A stretch of 64,000 nucleotides of DNA, from the NCBI RefSeq assembly GCF_010499455.1, contig NZ_JAAGOH010000003.1, forward strand, positions 1 through 64,000. The letters run 5' to 3'. This stretch comes from Ideonella livida (GTDB lineage: Bacteria > Pseudomonadota > Gammaproteobacteria > Burkholderiales > Burkholderiaceae_C). Numbering within the stretch: the first letter of the stretch is position 1; each line of letters starts with the position of its first letter. The notes beneath the pieces are model-generated. The model did not search any database and had not been told where the DNA came from. It worked only from the letters and a program-made list of their open reading frames with translations. A program made the translations under genes and the position numbers. Of this stretch, positions 34,564 through 44,422 are shown one piece after another.

Positions 34564-34584
34564 GGTCGCCCCGGGCCGCCCAGA

Positions 34585-35682
34585 ATGACGGCCATGCGCA
34601 CACTGCCTCATCGCCTCCCGGTACCCGCTGACCCTCCGCCCATTGAACCCCCGTCCGTGGGGAGCCGCCGCCACGCCTTGATCCGTGCCGGGCTGAGTTG
34701 GGGTACTTGGGCGCTGGCCAGCGGGGGCTTGGGGGCTTGCGCCTGGATGGGCCCGCAGGGGGGCTCGCCGAGTGGCCATTCCGGTGGCCATCCCCCCGAG
34801 GGCCAAGGCTATGAGGCTGCCACCGGCCGCCCGCTGGACCCCACCGCGTGGCAGGCCCGCTTGGCCCAGGCCGATGTGCTGCTGCTGGGCGAGCGCCATG
34901 ACAACGCGCTGCACCACACCCTGCGGGGGCGTTGGATCGCCGCTTTGCCCCACGCGCAGGTGGTGGCCGAGCACCTGCCGCAAGGCGGCACGGTGGTGTG
35001 GCCTACGGCGCCGAACCTGCCAGAGCAACAGGAGGCGCCCAGCGGACCGCGTGAGGCCGCCTGGCTGGCCGCCCTGACCGCTGCGGGGTTTGAGCCACAG
35101 GCCTGGGGCTGGCCCCTGCACCAGGGCTTGATGGCGCCGCTCGCCCAGGCCGGCGTGCCAGTGAGGGGTGGCAATCTGCCGCGTGCGCTGGCCCGGCGCA
35201 TCGCGCGCGAAGGCGAGGCGGCTTTGCCGCCGGCGTTGGCCGCCAGTTTGGCGCGCGCGCCGCTGTCTGGCGGCGCCCTGGCCAGCTTGCAGGCGGCGTT
35301 GGTGCAGGGCCATTGCGGCCAGTTGCCGGTGGCCCGTCTGCCGGCCATGGTGGCGGCGCAGCGGGCGCGGGATGCCGCGATGGGCCAGAGCCTGCTGGCG
35401 GCCTGGGACGCCGGCGCCCGGCCCGCGGTGCTGGTGGCCGGCAACGGCCATGTGCGCACCGATTGGGGCGTGCCGGTGTGGTTGCGGGCTCAACGCCCGG
35501 GGCTGCGGGTGTTGAGCGTGGTGATGAGCGAGGTGGGCGAGGGCGAGTCAAACCACCCACTGCCCGGCACCTTGCCGCCGCAGGCGCCGGGCAGCGAAGG
35601 GGCCGCGGCGGACCTGCTGTGGCTGGCCCCCGCACCCGCCGGGCGTGAGGACCCGTGCCAAGGCCTGAACTTGCCGCGCTGA
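34585..35682 (+). CDS. ChaN-family lipoprotein (putative haem-binding)
   Basis: 365 residues. A lipoprotein signal peptide ends in a lipobox LGAC (Cys about residue 52). LLLGERHDNALHH is the conserved ChaN metal/haem region and ARPAVLVAGNGHVRTDWGVP is the second hallmark. ChaN proteins, such as that of Campylobacter, bind haem on the outer membrane. A second ATG at residue 4 is possible. The gene follows capA by 21 bp, so they may be co-transcribed. It converges with garD, 17 bp away. Confidence 0.8.
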   Translation: MTAMRTLPHRLPVPADPPPIEPPSVGSRRHALIRAGLSWGTWALASGGLGACAWMGPQGGSPSGHSGGHPPEGQGYEAATGRPLDPTAWQARLAQADVLLLGERHDNALHHTLRGRWIAALPHAQVVAEHLPQGGTVVWPTAPNLPEQQEAPSGPREAAWLAALTAAGFEPQAWGWPLHQGLMAPLAQAGVPVRGGNLPRALARRIAREGEAALPPALAASLARAPLSGGALASLQAALVQGHCGQLPVARLPAMVAAQRARDAAMGQSLLAAWDAGARPAVLVAGNGHVRTDWGVPVWLRAQRPGLRVLSVVMSEVGEGESNHPLPGTLPPQAPGSEGAAADLLWLAPAPAGREDPCQGLNLPR

Positions 35683-35696
35683 GCCCTGGGCTCAGC
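35678..35696. terminator. Bidirectional hairpin between chaN-like and garD genes
   Basis: GCTGAGCCC, one T, then GGGCTCAGC is a perfect 9-bp stem that includes the chaN-like stop codon and lies 4 bp past the garD stop codon. It sits exactly between two convergent genes, which suits termination in both directions, although no U-tract is present. Confidence 0.5.
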
Positions 35697-35699
35697 GGC

Positions 35700-37298
35700 T
35701 CAGGTCACCGGGGCTGGGTTGAACAGCACCAGCGCGTTGTGCAACTGGTGTTTCTCCGCCCAGGTGGGCTGGCCGCTGGCGGTGGCGATCATCTGCTCCA
35801 GCAGGGCCCAGCCGGCCTGCTCGATGGACAGCTCGCCTTCGGCAATGCGCCCGGCGTTGAAGTCCATCAGGTCGTGCCAGCGTCGCGCCAAGTCAGATCG
35901 GGTGGCCACCTTGATCACCGGGCAGGCGGCCAAGCCGTAAGGCGTGCCGCGGCCGGTGGTGAAGATGTGCAGGTTCATGCCGGCGGCCAGTTGCAGCGTG
36001 CCGCAGATGAAATCACTGGCCGGCGTGGCGGCATAGACCAGGCCGCGCTGATCGCGCCGCAGCTTCTCACCCGGCGGCAGCACGTGGGCGATGGGCGCCG
36101 AGCCGCTCTTGACGATGGAGCCCATGGCCTTTTCGGTGATGTTCGAGAGGCCACCGGCTTTGTTACCCGGCGTGGTGTTGGCGGCGCGGTCCACCCGGCC
36201 GCGCTCCAGGTAGCGGTCGTACCAGCCCAGCTCGCGCACGATCCCTTCGGCCACCTCGGGGGTGGCGGCGCGGCGGGTGAGCTGCTCCACGGCGTCGCGC
36301 ACCTCGGTGTTCTCGCTGAACATGAGGGTGGCGCCGGCGCGCACCAGCAGGTCGGCCGCGTAGCCCACCGCGGGGTTCGCGGTGACGCCCGAGAAGGCGT
36401 CGGAGCCGCCGCACTGCACGCCCACCACCAGCTCGCTCAAGGGCACCGGCTCGCGCCGGCGGGCGTTCAGCCGTGCCAGGATGGGCCGGGCGCGATCGAG
36501 GATGTCCTCGATCATCGAGTGGAAGCCCACATGGGCGGCGTCTTGCAGGCACACCGTCTCGGGTCCGCTGGCGGGGTCGCGGCCGTCGGCGATGGGGAAG
36601 CTGCCCGGCGGCAGCAGGCGCTCGGGCTGCAGCTTTTCGCAGCCCAGGCTGACCACCAGCACCTCGCCGCCGAAGTTGGGGTTCAGCGACAGGTTGCGCA
36701 CGGTGCGGATCGGGATCACCGCGTCGGGCGCGTCAATGGCCACGCCGCAGCCGTAGCTGTGCTCCAGGCCCACCACCCCATCGACATTCGGGAACTGGGG
36801 CAGCAGCTCGCGGCGGATGCGATCCACCGCATGGCTCACCACGCCGGCCACGCATTGCACCGTGGTGGTGATGGCCAGCAGGTTGCGCGTGCCCACCGAG
36901 CCGTCGGCGTTGCGGTAGCCCATGAAGGTGCGGCCGGTCAGCTCGGGCGGGCAGGCCATGTCAGGGTGCGGGCCGGTGGCGAACGTCGAGCGGGGCAGAC
37001 CCTCCAGCTCGCGCGCCGGGCGCAGGGCCAGCCGGCGCTCGTGCACCCAGCTGCCGGCCGGGATGTCGGCCAGCGCGGTGCCGATGGGCACGTCGTACCG
37101 GCGCACCTCGGCGCCGGCGGGCAAGTCGGTCAGGGCCACCTTGTGGCCCTGGGGCACGGCCTCACGCAGCACCAGGCCGGCACCGGGCACGCCCTCGGGC
37201 AGCACGGTGCCCGCGGGCAGTCCCCCATCGTTGGCCACGATGGCCACGTTGTCGGCGGGGTGCATGGCGATGGTCAGCGGCTTGGTCATCCCGGTCAT
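35700..37298 (-). CDS. garD: Galactarate dehydratase, GarD-like (UxaA family)
   Basis: 532-residue Fe-dependent sugar acid dehydratase. The N-terminal SAF domain (residues about 5-95: [39 protein letters not shown]) is followed by [48 protein letters not shown] and CGGSDAFSG, matching GarD/UxaA. It would make 5-dehydro-4-deoxy-D-glucarate from galactarate, the product of the uronate dehydrogenase-lactonase route encoded nearby. The ATG at 37298 overlaps the upstream stop (ATGA); a second ATG at 37289 is equally possible. Confidence 0.88.
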   Translation of the reverse strand: MTGMTKPLTIAMHPADNVAIVANDGGLPAGTVLPEGVPGAGLVLREAVPQGHKVALTDLPAGAEVRRYDVPIGTALADIPAGSWVHERRLALRPARELEGLPRSTFATGPHPDMACPPELTGRTFMGYRNADGSVGTRNLLAITTTVQCVAGVVSHAVDRIRRELLPQFPNVDGVVGLEHSYGCGVAIDAPDAVIPIRTVRNLSLNPNFGGEVLVVSLGCEKLQPERLLPPGSFPIADGRDPASGPETVCLQDAAHVGFHSMIEDILDRARPILARLNARRREPVPLSELVVGVQCGGSDAFSGVTANPAVGYAADLLVRAGATLMFSENTEVRDAVEQLTRRAATPEVAEGIVRELGWYDRYLERGRVDRAANTTPGNKAGGLSNITEKAMGSIVKSGSAPIAHVLPPGEKLRRDQRGLVYAATPASDFICGTLQLAAGMNLHIFTTGRGTPYGLAACPVIKVATRSDLARRWHDLMDFNAGRIAEGELSIEQAGWALLEQMIATASGQPTWAEKHQLHNALVLFNPAPVT

Positions 37299-38290
37299 TC
37301 CAGCGTCACCTTGCCTTCCTTGGCCACGCGTTGCCACTTGCTCAGCTCACCGCGGTTGAACTCGGCAAACTGGGCCGGCGTGTTGGCGCTGTGGCTCAGG
37401 CCCAGCACATACAGGCGGGCCTTGACCTCGGTGGTGGCCAGGATCTTCTCGACCTCGGCGTTCAGGCGCTGCACCACCGCTGCGGGCGTGCCCGCCGGGG
37501 CATAAAGCGCCTGCCAGCTGGCCACCTCAAAGCCCTTCACGCCGGCCTCCTGCATGGTCGGCACGTCCGGCAGCAGCGGGCTGCGCTGCGCCGTGGTCAC
37601 CGCCAGGGCCCGCACCTTGCCGGCCTGGATGTGGGGCAGGGCGACGGTGATGGTCTCGAAGCTCGACGGAATCTGGTGGCCGATCACGTCTTGGATGGCC
37701 GGGGCGCTGCCCTTGTAGGGCACATGGGCGAGGTCTGCCCCGGCCAGCAGCTTGAACAGCTCGCCCGACATATGCTGGGAGCTGCCCATGCCCGCGGAGG
37801 CGAAGGCGATGGCATCGGGCTTGGCCTTGGCCGCGGCAATCAAGTCCTTGACGTTCTTGAAGGGCTGATCGGTGCCCACCAGCAGCACATTGGGGATGGT
37901 GCCCAGCAGGTTGACAGGGGCGAAATCCTTGGCCGCGTCGTACGGCATCTTGGCCCGCATGGCGGGGTTGATGGCGTGGCTGGCGATGGTGCCAAGCAGC
38001 AGGGTGTAGCCATCCGCCGGCGACTTGGCCACCGCATCAGCCCCCAGCACGCCCCCCGCACCTGCGCGGTTCTCCACCACCACGGTCTGCTTCAGGCCGG
38101 CCTGCAGGCGCTCTGCGATCAGGCGGCCCAGGATGTCGCTGGTGCCACCAGCGGCGAAGGGGATGATCAGCTTTATCGGGCCCTTGGCCGGCCAGGCGGC
38201 CTCCTGGGCCAGGGCGGTGGAAGAAACCAAAGGCAGCCCGGCCCACAGCGCGGAGGCCAGGACGGAGGACAGCAGGTGGCGGCGTTGCAT
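37295..38290 (-). CDS. Bug-family (TTT) periplasmic substrate-binding protein
   Basis: 331-residue Bug protein. The leader [20 protein letters not shown] is followed by a mature part with [18 protein letters not shown] and [20 protein letters not shown], the carboxylate-binding hallmarks. It is co-transcribed with garD, overlapping by 4 bp, so the ligand is probably an aldarate or uronate. ATG 38290 has GGAG upstream. No TctA/TctB membrane genes are next to it. Confidence 0.87.
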   Translation of the reverse strand: MQRRHLLSSVLASALWAGLPLVSSTALAQEAAWPAKGPIKLIIPFAAGGTSDILGRLIAERLQAGLKQTVVVENRAGAGGVLGADAVAKSPADGYTLLLGTIASHAINPAMRAKMPYDAAKDFAPVNLLGTIPNVLLVGTDQPFKNVKDLIAAAKAKPDAIAFASAGMGSSQHMSGELFKLLAGADLAHVPYKGSAPAIQDVIGHQIPSSFETITVALPHIQAGKVRALAVTTAQRSPLLPDVPTMQEAGVKGFEVASWQALYAPAGTPAAVVQRLNAEVEKILATTEVKARLYVLGLSHSANTPAQFAEFNRGELSKWQRVAKEGKVTLE

Positions 38291-38470
38291 GGGCAAGTCT
38301 CCAGGTGAGGGACTGGCGGGAGCTCTTGCCGAGCATCCACCATGTCATCGGTTATCGTACAACTTGCCGCTACTCTAAGGACTATCAGACCGCCGACACA
38401 TCCGGGTATCCACGAATGGCGCTTGTCCTTGCCGCCCAGCCGACACGTATTGCCGGGCTTCGTGAATCCC
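38291..38470. promoter_or_regulatory. Leader region of the Bug-garD operon
   Basis: The 180-bp gap between the TRAP gene group and the Bug gene contains a candidate GntR-type half site GTCATC at 38344-38349 with a degenerate partner, and ATCGTACAAC. Both are suggestive of regulation by one of the FadR-family proteins of the island, but the match is weak (9 of 13 to the 63545 palindrome). Confidence 0.35.
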
Positions 38471-39469
38471 TCAGCCCGCCATGCCTTGTGTCAGCACCAT
38501 GGACAGCGCTTCCCGGGTCACCGGATCGGTGCTGCGCCACAGCGGCTCGTAAATGGGCTTCATGCGGCGCAGCACCGCGCCATGGTCGCCGGCCAGGTGG
38601 AACTGCACGCCTTGCCGTGCCAGGCGAGCCTGCACCTCGGCCACACGCTGCGCCCAGAGCTGACGCATGTGCAGGGCCGATTCGCGGCCTGCCTGGAGCA
38701 GGCGCTCCTGCTCGGCAGGCGAGAAGCGTGCCCAGGCCTTCTCCCCCATGATGAGCATCTCGGGCGAGACGAGGTGCCGGGTAAGGGTGTAGTGTGGTGC
38801 TACCTTGTAGTGCCCCGTGCTTTCGTACGACGGCAGGTTGTTCTCCGCGCCGTCGATCTGCCCCCCCTCGAAGGCCGCCAGCACCTCCTTGAAGGGCAGG
38901 GGCACCGCCTTGCCGCCCAGCGTGCTCACCATGGCCGCGTGGGCCGGCGTGTTGCCCACCCGAAGGCGCTCTCCCTGGAAGTCGCTGGCGGTGCGCAGCG
39001 GCTTGTGGCGGTGGTAGAAGTTGCGCGTGCCACCTTCGTACCAGCCCAGCAGAATCACCCCGAAGCGGCGCAGCTCCGCGGCGATGAGCGCGCCCAGGCG
39101 TCCGTCCAGCAGCTTGAACATGGCCCCGCTCTCCTTGAAGAGAAAGGGCGTGCCCAGGAGCTGCAGCACGGGCACCTTGTCGCCGTAGCCCAGCAGGCCG
39201 ATCTCAGCAAAGTCGATCTCGCCGCGGGTCAGCCGCTCCAGCACCTGGCCTTGGGGCGCCAAGCTGCCGTTGCCATGCACCTTGGCCGTGAGGCGCTGGC
39301 CGGTGATCCGGGCCAGTTCGTCGGCAAAGCGCTGCATGGCCTGGTTCACGGGGTAGTCGTCCGGGTGGATGCTCCAGCCGTTGAGCACGGTGGGAGCGTC
39401 CGCCGCGCAAACGGCCCGCGGCGCCCCGGCGGCCAGCGCCAGGGTCTGCAAGACGGTTCTGCGTTGCAT
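38471..39469 (-). CDS. TRAP transporter substrate-binding protein (DctP), second copy
   Basis: 332-residue periplasmic DctP protein. The signal peptide is short (QRRTVLQTLALAAGAPRAVCA). ADAPTVLNGWSIHPDDYPVN opens the mature part; the family's Arg that salt-bridges the carboxylate lies in the GERLRVGNTPAHAAMVS region, and FEGGQIDGAENNLPSYES is the DctP signature. It lies 24 bp downstream of dctM and completes a set with two DctP proteins for one DctQM pair. Uronates or aldarates are likely ligands. Confidence 0.86.
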   Translation of the reverse strand: MQRRTVLQTLALAAGAPRAVCAADAPTVLNGWSIHPDDYPVNQAMQRFADELARITGQRLTAKVHGNGSLAPQGQVLERLTRGEIDFAEIGLLGYGDKVPVLQLLGTPFLFKESGAMFKLLDGRLGALIAAELRRFGVILLGWYEGGTRNFYHRHKPLRTASDFQGERLRVGNTPAHAAMVSTLGGKAVPLPFKEVLAAFEGGQIDGAENNLPSYESTGHYKVAPHYTLTRHLVSPEMLIMGEKAWARFSPAEQERLLQAGRESALHMRQLWAQRVAEVQARLARQGVQFHLAGDHGAVLRRMKPIYEPLWRSTDPVTREALSMVLTQGMAG

Positions 39470-39493
39470 GGTGGGTTCCTGGGCTTGGTGGGC

Positions 39494-40777
39494 TTACAGA
39501 CCCAGCGTGCGCGGCAGCCACAGCGACAGCCACGGGATGTAGGTCACCATCAGCAGCACGATGAACAGGGCAACGAAGAAGGGCATCATGGCCCGCGTCA
39601 CCACCCCCAGTGAGAGTTTGGCCACGGCCGAACCGACGAACAGCACGGTGCCCACCGGCGGCGTGATCAGACCGATGCCGAGGTTGACCATCATGATCAT
39701 GCCGAAGTGCACCGGGTCCACCCCCAGCATCTTCACCACCGGCAGCAGGATGGGCGTGAGGATGAGGATCAGCGGGGACATGTCCATCAGACAGCCCAGC
39801 AACAGCAGCAGCACGTTGATGAGGGCCAGGATGACGTACTTGTTGTCCGACAGGCTGGTGAGGAATTCCGTCACCTGCATCGGGATCATCATCACCGTCA
39901 TGAGGTAGCCAAAGGCCGCCGCAAAGCCGATCAGGATCATCACCACGGTGACGGTCTTCACCGTGCGGTGCACCAGCTTGGGCAGGTCACGCCACTTGTA
40001 GTCCCGGTAGATGAACATGGTGACGAAGAAGGCCCACACCACCGCGATGGCCGCCGATTCGTTGGCCGTGAACACCCCCGTGAGGATGCCGCCCAGGATG
40101 ATGACCATGGTCATCAGCCCCCAGAGGGCTTCACCGGCGATCTTGAGCGCCTGCCTGAGCGGGATCACCTCCCCCTTGGGGTAACCCTCGCGCCGGGCGG
40201 TGATGAGGCACAGCACCGCCAGCGTCAGCCCCATGAGCAGCCCCGGCAGCACACCGGCCATGAACAGCGCGGCAATCGACACCGAACCGCCCGCCGCCAG
40301 CGAGTACAGCACCGCGTTGTGGCTGGGCGGGATCAGGATGGCCTGCACCGAGCCGCTCACCGTCACCGCCGTGGCGAAGGGGCGCGGGTAGCCCTTCTTT
40401 TCCATCTCGGGAATCAGCACCGAGCCGATGGAGGCGGTATCCGCCACCGAGGAGCCGGAGATGGCGCCAAAAAAGGTGCTGGCCATGATGTTCACCAGGC
40501 TCAGGCCGCCCCGGATGAACCCCACCAGCACGCCAGCAAACGCCACCAGACGCCGCGCCATGCCGCCTTCGGCCATCAAGGCGCCGGCCAGCACGAAGAA
40601 GGGAATGGCCAGCAGCGAGAACTTGTTCACGCCCGAGGCGATCTGGATCATCACCGCGTCCAGCGGCAGGTCGATCCACAGGGCGCCGACCAGGGCCGAG
40701 AGGCCCAGCGAATAGGCGATCGGCACGCCGATCATCATCAGCGCGAAAAACGAGCCGAGCAAGACAAGCGCATCCAT
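39494..40777 (-). CDS. TRAP transporter large permease (DctM)
   Basis: 427-residue inner-membrane protein with about 12 hydrophobic segments. MDALVLLGSFFALMMIGVPI is the usual DctM start, IPFFVLAGALMAEGG and GAISGSSVADTASIGSVLIP are conserved pore/Na-site loops, and LITPPVGTVLFVGSAVA the C-terminal one. It forms the Na+-coupled transport core with DctQ. A short spacer of 1 bp follows dctQ. ATG 40777 is taken because the longer frame begins inside dctQ. Confidence 0.92.
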   Translation of the reverse strand: MDALVLLGSFFALMMIGVPIAYSLGLSALVGALWIDLPLDAVMIQIASGVNKFSLLAIPFFVLAGALMAEGGMARRLVAFAGVLVGFIRGGLSLVNIMASTFFGAISGSSVADTASIGSVLIPEMEKKGYPRPFATAVTVSGSVQAILIPPSHNAVLYSLAAGGSVSIAALFMAGVLPGLLMGLTLAVLCLITARREGYPKGEVIPLRQALKIAGEALWGLMTMVIILGGILTGVFTANESAAIAVVWAFFVTMFIYRDYKWRDLPKLVHRTVKTVTVVMILIGFAAAFGYLMTVMMIPMQVTEFLTSLSDNKYVILALINVLLLLLGCLMDMSPLILILTPILLPVVKMLGVDPVHFGMIMMVNLGIGLITPPVGTVLFVGSAVAKLSLGVVTRAMMPFFVALFIVLLMVTYIPWLSLWLPRTLGL

Positions 40778-40778
40778 G

Positions 40779-41318
40779 TCAGGTCTCCTGCGGGGCCGGT
40801 GCGTGGTCGTCCAGCCCTTCTTCATAGCGCACGATCGCGCGGGTGTTCTGGGCACCGTAGAGGCACTTCTCCAGCACGAACAGCAGGGTGACGGCTGAGC
40901 CGATGGGCAACGCTGCATAGGTGGCCCCCACCGGCAGCCAGGGCAGCTCACTCACCCCCTGGTTCCAGGTCTCCAGGCACAACTTGGTGCCGTACCAGGT
41001 GACGAAGGCGCAGATCAGCAGCATCAGCCCGTCCACCACCCACACCAGCAGCGCTTGCACGGCCTGGGGCAGTTGTTCGGTGAGCATGTTCACCGCGATG
41101 TGCCCGCCCGCGCGGTAGGCACAAGCCGCCCCGATGAAGGTGAACTGCATCATCAGCAGGATGGCGATGGGCTCAGGCCATTGCGAGCCCGTGCCCATGA
41201 CGTAACGCGAGAACACCCCCCAGGGGATGATGAGCGCCATCAGCGTGATGGCGCTCCCCGCGATCCAGATGGCGGCCAGGTACAGCCGGTCCATCCAGCG
41301 CACAAAGAGCGGTTCCAT
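40779..41318 (-). CDS. TRAP transporter small permease (DctQ)
   Basis: 179-residue membrane protein with four hydrophobic segments; WGVFSRYVMGTGSQWPEPIA and GAACAYRAGGHIAVNML match the DctQ signature. It pairs with DctM. The ATG at 41318 has GGAGG upstream; a longer version would extend into the stop region of dctP1. It is followed by dctM without a gap. Confidence 0.9.
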   Translation of the reverse strand: MEPLFVRWMDRLYLAAIWIAGSAITLMALIIPWGVFSRYVMGTGSQWPEPIAILLMMQFTFIGAACAYRAGGHIAVNMLTEQLPQAVQALLVWVVDGLMLLICAFVTWYGTKLCLETWNQGVSELPWLPVGATYAALPIGSAVTLLFVLEKCLYGAQNTRAIVRYEEGLDDHAPAPQET

Positions 41319-41344
41319 GATGTGGGTGCCTCCGGCCTTGCCGC

Positions 41345-42337
41345 TCACTTCGTGGCTTCGATGCGCTTGATCAGCTCAGCGTGTTGGGCGCCGTACTTGG
41401 CGCGCACGCTGGCGGTGGCGTCGTAGAAGGCCTTGTTGTCGATCTGGATGAACTCGACGCCGGCGCCCTTGAGCTTGGTCGTGTAGTCCGCCACGCTCTG
41501 GTCCCACAGCTTGCGCTGCTCCATTTGCGCTTCCCGGCCCAGCTTCTTCAGCAAGCCTTGGTCGGCCGGAGTGAGCTTGTCCCAGGTGGCCTTGGAGACC
41601 ACCAGCAACTCGGGAATCACCAGGTGGTTGGTCTGGGTGTAGTACTTGGCGCCAGTCGAGAAATGGTTGCTGGTGAAGAAGCTCGGCGGGTTGTTCTCGG
41701 CCCCGTCGACCACGCCGGTCTGCAGGGCGGTGAAGACTTCGCCGTAGCCCATGCTGATCCCGTTGCCGCCCATGGCGTTCATGGTGTCCACGAACAGCGG
41801 GTTGCCCATCATGCGGATCTTCTGGCCCTTCAGGTCTTCAGGCTTGCGCACCGGCTTCTTGGTGTAGAGGCTGCGTGCGCCGCCGTCCATCCAGCCAATG
41901 GCCACCAGCTTGGCGGGCGAAGCGCTGATCTTGGCCAGCAGCTCATCGCCGATGGGGCCGTCGATGACGGCGCGCATGTGCGCCACGTCGCGAAACACGA
42001 AGGGCAGGTTGAAGACGTTGACCTCGGGCACCACCGTGCCCACCGGCCCCAGCGAGGTGCGCAGGATGTTGATGGCCCCGACCTGGGTCTGCTCGATCAT
42101 CTCCTTCTCGCCGCCCAGGACACCACCCGGGTACATGCGCAGCTTGATGCGGCCGCTGGTGGCGGCCTCCAGCTTCTTGCCCAGGCTTTCCACGGCGACC
42201 ACATTGGGGTAGCCGGCCGGATGCACGTCAGCCGCCTTCAGGGTCAGCTCGTTGGCCGAGGCCTGGAAGGGGGCGGAGAGGGAGGCGGCAAAGCCCAGGG
42301 TGGCCACGGTGGCCAGCAGAGAACGGCGTGCAGTCAT
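41345..42337 (-). CDS. TRAP transporter substrate-binding protein (DctP), first copy
   Basis: 330-residue DctP protein with signal peptide SLLATVATLGFAASLSAPFQ. NELTLKAADVHPAGYPNVVA starts the mature part, KGQKIRMMGNPLFVDTMNAM carries the conserved carboxylate-binding Arg, and ALQTGVVDGAENNPPSFF is the DctP signature. It is 26 bp upstream of dctQ. Similarity to uronate-binding TRAP proteins is suggested by the Udh, lactonase and GarD genes on the same transcript. Confidence 0.9.
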   Translation of the reverse strand: MTARRSLLATVATLGFAASLSAPFQASANELTLKAADVHPAGYPNVVAVESLGKKLEAATSGRIKLRMYPGGVLGGEKEMIEQTQVGAINILRTSLGPVGTVVPEVNVFNLPFVFRDVAHMRAVIDGPIGDELLAKISASPAKLVAIGWMDGGARSLYTKKPVRKPEDLKGQKIRMMGNPLFVDTMNAMGGNGISMGYGEVFTALQTGVVDGAENNPPSFFTSNHFSTGAKYYTQTNHLVIPELLVVSKATWDKLTPADQGLLKKLGREAQMEQRKLWDQSVADYTTKLKGAGVEFIQIDNKAFYDATASVRAKYGAQHAELIKRIEATK

Positions 42338-42406
42338 GGTGGGATCTCGTTCCAGTGAGGGTGGGAGAAAGGCGGCCGCCACTTCGGCGGTGGCAGCTCA
42401 GGGGAC

Positions 42407-43321
42407 TCAGATCGACAGGACGGGGGCAGGGGACAGGGCAGCTCCGGCGGGCGCGAACGGCCTTTCGGCCAAGCCGCACACCCCCGGGCGGGTGACAAAG
42501 ACGGCGCCCGGCAGCGCCCCCTGCTCTGCGGTTGGCTGCGCCGGCCGGATGGACGTGATGAACAGCAAGTCCCCCTGCGGGCCGCCAAAGCAGCACATCG
42601 AGGGCTTGGCCACGGGCACAGAAAGGGAGCGGTCCAGCTGGCCATCGGGCGTGAAGCGGTGCACCTGCCCGGCGTCGTTGGCGCAGATCCAGTAGCAGCC
42701 CTCGGCGTCCACGGCGGCGCCGTCCGGGCGGCCCGGTAGCGTGCGCATGTCCACGAAGACCTGGGCCGGCCCCAAGGTGCCGTCCTCGTGCAGCGGCGCG
42801 CGCCAAATTTGCTGCGACAGCGGGTGGCTGTCGCTGAAGTAGGCAAGGTCGCCCGCGGGACTGAAGGCCAGGCCGTTGGGCACGTACAGGCCCTGGCGCT
42901 GCGGGGCCGACAGGCCGTCACCGTCCAGTCGGTAGAGGGCCCCCGCCGCCAGGTTGAGCTGCATGCCCCGCACCATGGTGCCGGCCCAGAAGCGGCCCTG
43001 GCGGTCGGTGCGGCCGTCGTTGAAGCGCATGCCCGGCGCGGCATGGTCCACCTGGGCCAGCGTGCGACGGTGCAGCTCGCCAGAGGCCAGCGGCTGCAGC
43101 TGCACCACCTCGCGCTCCAGCGCGGCCACCAACCCCCCCTGCGCATGCAGGGCGATGCAGCCGATGCACTCGCCCACGCTCCAGCGCCGGTGGCCGTCCG
43201 CCTCGCTCCAGCGGTTCAGGGCTTGGCCTTCAATGTCCACCCAGTACAGCGCGTTCTCGCCGGGGTGCCACAGCGGGCTTTCGCCCACGGCATCACGATG
43301 GGTGTCGAGCAGCAGTTCCAT
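42407..43321 (-). CDS. SMP-30/gluconolactonase family lactonase
   Basis: 304-residue six-bladed beta-propeller. Divalent metal ligands are Glu in VGESPLWHP near residue 14, Asn in MRFNDGRTDRQGRFWAGTM, the Asn/Asp of VPNGLAFSP and the Asp of GRPDGAAVDAEG, as in SMP-30 and L-arabinonolactonases. Between uronate dehydrogenase and the TRAP genes it most likely opens galactaro-1,4- or 1,5-lactone to galactarate. ATG 43321 has GGGAG upstream. The gene starts 25 bp after udh. Confidence 0.85.
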   Translation of the reverse strand: MELLLDTHRDAVGESPLWHPGENALYWVDIEGQALNRWSEADGHRRWSVGECIGCIALHAQGGLVAALEREVVQLQPLASGELHRRTLAQVDHAAPGMRFNDGRTDRQGRFWAGTMVRGMQLNLAAGALYRLDGDGLSAPQRQGLYVPNGLAFSPAGDLAYFSDSHPLSQQIWRAPLHEDGTLGPAQVFVDMRTLPGRPDGAAVDAEGCYWICANDAGQVHRFTPDGQLDRSLSVPVAKPSMCCFGGPQGDLLFITSIRPAQPTAEQGALPGAVFVTRPGVCGLAERPFAPAGAALSPAPVLSI

Positions 43322-43346
43322 GGACAAAGACTCCCTGGGGCCGCGC

Positions 43347-44180
43347 TCAGGCCTGCGGCGGGATGGTGACGAAACGGCCGCCCTGCAGCCGCTGCGTCGG
43401 ATCGCTCAGGTCGATGTGCGGTTGGCGCGCCTCGATGGCGGCACGCCAGGGCTCCGAGCTGTCCTGAGGGCGGTAGCCGACATGGCTGGCCCCGCGGTTG
43501 TCCCACCAGGTGCTGGCGTTGTCCGAGCAGCCGTACACGATCGTGTGCCCCAGTACCGGCGCACGCAGGCAGGCCATCACCAGGCGTTCCAGGTCATCGT
43601 GGCTGAGCCAGGTGGAGAGCATGCGCCGGTCGGTCGGCTCCGGCGTGCAACTGCCGATGCGCAGGCAGGCCGTCTCGATGCCGTGGCGGTCAAAGTAGAG
43701 CCGGGAGAGGTTCTCGCCAAAGGCCTTGCTCAGGCCGTAGAAGCCATCTGGACGCGGCGTGGCCTTCACATCCAGCACCTCGTGCTGGCCATACATGCCC
43801 ACGACATGGTTGGAGCTGGCGAAGACGATGCGGCGCGCGCCATGGATCCGCGCCGCCTCATAGAGGTTCTTGGCACCCACGATGTTGGCCTGCAGGATGG
43901 GATCCCAGGGCGTCTCGATGGAGATGCCCCCAAAGTGCACCACGGCGTCCACCCCTTCGAGCAGGGCGGTGACCGCAGCGGCGTCGGCCAGGTCAGCTTG
44001 CACCACTTCCTCGCCCGCGCCGGCCGCGGCCATGGGCGCGATGTCGGACAGGCGCAGCGTCTGGCAATAGGGCTTGAGCCGTTGGCGCAGCACCTGGCCC
44101 AGGCCGCCTGCCGCGCCGGTCAGCAACAGGCGCGCAAAGCGAGGCGCTACAGGGCACAGAGGGTCGGTGATGGCGTTCAT
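43347..44180 (-). CDS. udh: Uronate dehydrogenase
   Basis: 277-residue NAD-dependent SDR of the extended family. The cofactor motif GAAGGLG lies around 22-28, FASSNHVVGMYG carries the conserved Ser, and the active-site Tyr and Lys are in FYGLSKAFGENL. The short length and SSNHVVG match bacterial uronate dehydrogenases, which oxidise D-galacturonate or D-glucuronate to aldarolactone. It is the first gene of the leftward udh-lactonase-TRAP unit, divergent from kdgK. Confidence 0.86.
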   Translation of the reverse strand: MNAITDPLCPVAPRFARLLLTGAAGGLGQVLRQRLKPYCQTLRLSDIAPMAAAGAGEEVVQADLADAAAVTALLEGVDAVVHFGGISIETPWDPILQANIVGAKNLYEAARIHGARRIVFASSNHVVGMYGQHEVLDVKATPRPDGFYGLSKAFGENLSRLYFDRHGIETACLRIGSCTPEPTDRRMLSTWLSHDDLERLVMACLRAPVLGHTIVYGCSDNASTWWDNRGASHVGYRPQDSSEPWRAAIEARQPHIDLSDPTQRLQGGRFVTIPPQA

Positions 44181-44422
44181 TGTGGTGATTACGTAGTTGT
44201 CCGACGACGGACGAGATGATTGCGACTTATGCCCGGAACGTCACCTCGGGAAACCCTAGGTACCGCGCGTCGTGTTGCCGAAGGCCCCCCGATGGCCCGA
44301 AGGTTGTATGACTACAGGACCAACCCAGAAGACGGGCAGCCGATTCGGGTTGTGGAGCAAGCATTCATGGATTTAAGTTCTTAGAATAGCAAAACAACGT
44401 TTCATTCTTTCTAGGAGTTTCC
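44181..44422. promoter_or_regulatory. udh-kdgK divergent promoter
   Basis: A 242-bp region. On the udh side GTCCG-ACGA-CGGAC (44199-44212) is an inverted repeat within GTTGTCCGAC, a 10-base word that is found again at 63457-63466 upstream of the enolase-superfamily gene. On the kdgK side AAAACAACGTTTCATT (44391-44406) resembles KdgR boxes of enterobacteria. TAGGAG at 44412-44417 is the kdgK ribosome site. Confidence 0.5.

Noticed and set aside
32986-35493. Long open minus-strand frame opposite capA- and chaN-like genes
   Set aside because: Low-complexity translation rich in Gly, Gln and His; the plus-strand genes have signal peptides and family motifs.
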